Notes under the pieces: model-generated
Seen by the model: the letters and a program-made list of their open reading frames with translations, nothing else
Told to the model about the DNA's origin: nothing
Database searches by the model: none
Made by a program: the position numbers and the translations under genes
Part shown: positions 5,563-6,608 of the stretch, piece after piece
How positions within the stretch are numbered: the first letter of the stretch is position 1
How the letters are laid out: every line of letters begins with the position of its first letter
Source of the DNA: Coriobacteriaceae bacterium
GTDB lineage: Bacteria; Actinomycetota; Coriobacteriia; Coriobacteriales; UBA8131
Assembly: GCA_012515495.1 (NCBI GenBank)
Contig: JAAYYH010000243.1
Coordinates: 1 to 6,608, forward strand
Direction of reading: 5' to 3'
DNA length: 6,608 nt

Positions 5563-6410
5563 CAGATCACCTCCAGGGCAGAGAACACCGGTCCGTCGAC
5601 ACAAGCGCGCTGTGGACCGTTGATAGTTTCTACCATGCAGGAAAGGCAAGCGCCGATGCCACAGGCCATGCGACGCTCAAGAGACACCTCACAGACGGTT
5701 TTGTGCTCGGCAGCCAAGGCAGCTACTGCTTTTTGCATCGCTTCAGGCCCGCAGGTGGCGATATAGTCGAATGATCCTTCATCCAACAGATCCTTCACTA
5801 CCTTAGTGGTGAAACAATGTTGGCCTGCGCTGCCATCATCAGTGGTGATATGCAGGCATGGCTCGGTGATATAGGTCGAAAATGGTTCCCTACAGATCAG
5901 GCGATCAGCACTTTGTGCTCCCATGACCAGATGCACTTCGACATCAGTTCTAAAACTAGCTGCGAGCATATACAGAGGAGCTACACCTAGGCCACCACCA
6001 ACTAGCAGTACCCGCTTGGCGCTTGGTTGCGGTTGCCAACCTCTGCCAATCGGTCCGATTACATCAATTTGCGCGCCTCTTCCAACTGTAGTCAGATGCT
6101 CCGTACCCGCTCCAACGGTTTGATATAGCAGCTGGATCTCACCGCTGCGCGCATCAGCCGCATAGACGCTGAAGGGGCGGCGCAGGATGTGTGCCTCCAG
6201 GTTTGGAAGCCTGAGATGGACGAATTGTCCAGGGTGACAGTTCTCAGCGACATAGGGTGCCAAAAGTCTGATCTTGGCGATACTCTCGGCCATGAACCCA
6301 TTATCGAGCACACTGCAGAATTCCTGTCTAGGTTGACCGCCGCCCAAACCCGGTTCCATGCGGTTATTATCGGCATTACATGCCGGATATGTCATGTCGG
6401 ACATCACCAT
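5559..6410 (-). CDS. pyrK: Dihydroorotate dehydrogenase B, electron transfer subunit (FAD, 2Fe-2S)
   Basis: PyrK (283 residues) pairs with class 1B PyrD and passes electrons from dihydroorotate through FMN, a 2Fe-2S cluster and FAD to NAD+. Visible motifs in order: P-G-Q-F-V-H at 60-65; the FAD motif R-P-F-S-V-Y at 78-83; V-G-A-G-T at 99-103; G-P-I-G-R-G-W at 119-125; a glycine-rich nucleotide-binding motif G-G-G-L-G-V-A-P at 138-145. The cluster ligands are Cys250, Cys255, Cys258 and Cys270 (C-x4-C-x2-C-x11-C), just before the family ending C-V-D-G-P-V-F. The start is uncertain. ATG at 6410 has AGGA nine bases upstream and overlaps the end of carB. GTG 6407, ATG 6404 and ATG 6395 are in-frame alternatives. 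About 28 N-terminal residues precede the recognisable fold. The stop overlaps the pyrD GTG start by four bases. Regulation is probably that of the whole operon, whose leader is outside the window. Confidence 0.96.
   Translation of the reverse strand: MVMSDMTYPACNADNNRMEPGLGGGQPRQEFCSVLDNGFMAESIAKIRLLAPYVAENCHPGQFVHLRLPNLEAHILRRPFSVYAADARSGEIQLLYQTVGAGTEHLTTVGRGAQIDVIGPIGRGWQPQPSAKRVLLVGGGLGVAPLYMLAASFRTDVEVHLVMGAQSADRLICREPFSTYITEPCLHITTDDGSAGQHCFTTKVVKDLLDEGSFDYIATCGPEAMQKAVAALAAEHKTVCEVSLERRMACGIGACLSCMVETINGPQRACVDGPVFSALEVIW
5566..5574 (-). promoter_or_regulatory. Ribosome binding site that fixes the pyrD start
   Basis: GGAGGTGAT on the minus strand is almost a perfect anti-16S match. 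Its GGAGG core is seven bases before the GTG at 5560-5562. It lies inside the last codons of pyrK, so pyrD translation is probably coupled to pyrK termination at the GTGA overlap. This helps give the 1:1 stoichiometry the PyrD-PyrK complex needs (inference). No comparable site precedes the other candidate starts. Confidence 0.85.
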
Positions 6411-6608
6411 TGATCCAGGTCCTGCAATGCTATGGGATCCAAATCGGTGCCTTCATTCAGATTCCGCTGTACCACCTCGATAGCCTGGACCATGGCGTTT
6501 GCGCCCGCTATCGTCGTAGCATAGCAGATCCCATGGCGTACAGCAGCGCTACGCAGTCGGTATCCGTCTGATCTCGTCTCCTGCCCAAAGGGGGTGTTGA
6601 TCATCAGG
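6404..6608 (-). CDS. carB: Carbamoyl-phosphate synthase large subunit, C-terminal end (partial)
   Basis: This is the last 67 codons of a gene whose 5' part lies beyond the right edge. The reading frame is open to the window end and stops with TGA at 6404-6406. The visible part is the end of the C-terminal regulatory (MGS-like) domain of CarB. It starts with L-M-I-N-T-P-F-G, followed by S-D-G-Y-R-L-R-S-A-A-V and A-T-T-I-A-G-A, the conserved pattern of this domain's end. CarB uses bicarbonate, ATP and ammonia channelled from CarA to make carbamoyl phosphate for pyrimidines and arginine. In the family, the MGS domain binds allosteric effectors such as UMP or ornithine; that is family knowledge, not visible here. 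The stop overlaps the start region of pyrK, and pyr genes follow directly, which supports the call. The catalytic ATP-grasp domains are outside the window, so completeness cannot be judged. Confidence 0.93.
   Translation of the reverse strand, partial: LMINTPFGQETRSDGYRLRSAAVRHGICYATTIAGANAMVQAIEVVQRNLNEGTDLDPIALQDLDQW

Noticed and set aside
5563..5649. N-terminal extension of PyrD by 29 residues to ATG 5649
   Set aside because: It would run through the cluster-binding end of pyrK in another frame; the GTG at 5562 has a near-perfect ribosome binding site and better fits family length.
6092..6376. A 94-codon minus-strand open frame inside pyrK
   Set aside because: It lies in another frame of a well-supported gene and has no recognisable domain.
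1..6608. tRNA, rRNA, CRISPR array, insertion sequence, attachment site or phage genes
   Set aside because: No such structures or long direct/inverted repeats were seen; coding sequence fills nearly the whole window.

Overview
The window is a compact stretch of ordinary bacterial chromosome. Every supported gene lies on the minus strand, so transcription runs from position 6608 toward position 1. Reading that way the order is carB (3' end only), pyrK, pyrD, pyrF, pyrE, mihF, gmk, rpoZ, thiI and comEA (3' end cut off by the window).

The best taxonomic marker is the 102-residue integration host factor of the mycobacterial (mIHF) type, found beside gmk and rpoZ. This protein and the block (pyr genes)-mihF-gmk-rpoZ are typical of Actinobacteria. 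Two traits argue against the common high-GC aerobic actinobacteria: base composition looks roughly balanced by eye, and dihydroorotate dehydrogenase is of the NAD-linked class 1B type (PyrD plus PyrK). A short, rhodanese-less ThiI is also present. An anaerobic actinobacterium of the Coriobacteriia type is my inference; no rRNA or tRNA is present to test it.

Region 3270-6608 is a de novo pyrimidine operon. CarB makes carbamoyl phosphate; PyrD/PyrK oxidise dihydroorotate to orotate; PyrE and PyrF convert orotate to OMP and UMP. Neighbouring pyr genes overlap by a few bases at stop/start junctions (carB/pyrK, pyrK/pyrD, pyrD/pyrF, pyrF/pyrE), which suggests translational coupling. Region 2012-3215 holds mihF (nucleoid protein), gmk (GMP to GDP) and rpoZ (RNA polymerase omega), with gaps of only 3 to 54 bases. 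Region 835-2061 is thiI (tRNA 4-thiouridine synthesis). Region 1-751 is comEA (DNA receptor for uptake), after an 83-base gap that contains a plausible promoter.

I found no RNA gene, mobile element, CRISPR array, long repeat, convincing terminator or gene-free stretch over 100 bases. I see no undescribed system. The points worth a second look are small: an enlarged loop in PyrF, a PP-loop substitution in ThiI, an uncertain thiI start inside rpoZ, three consecutive in-frame UGA codons after pyrE, and a palindrome upstream of mihF.
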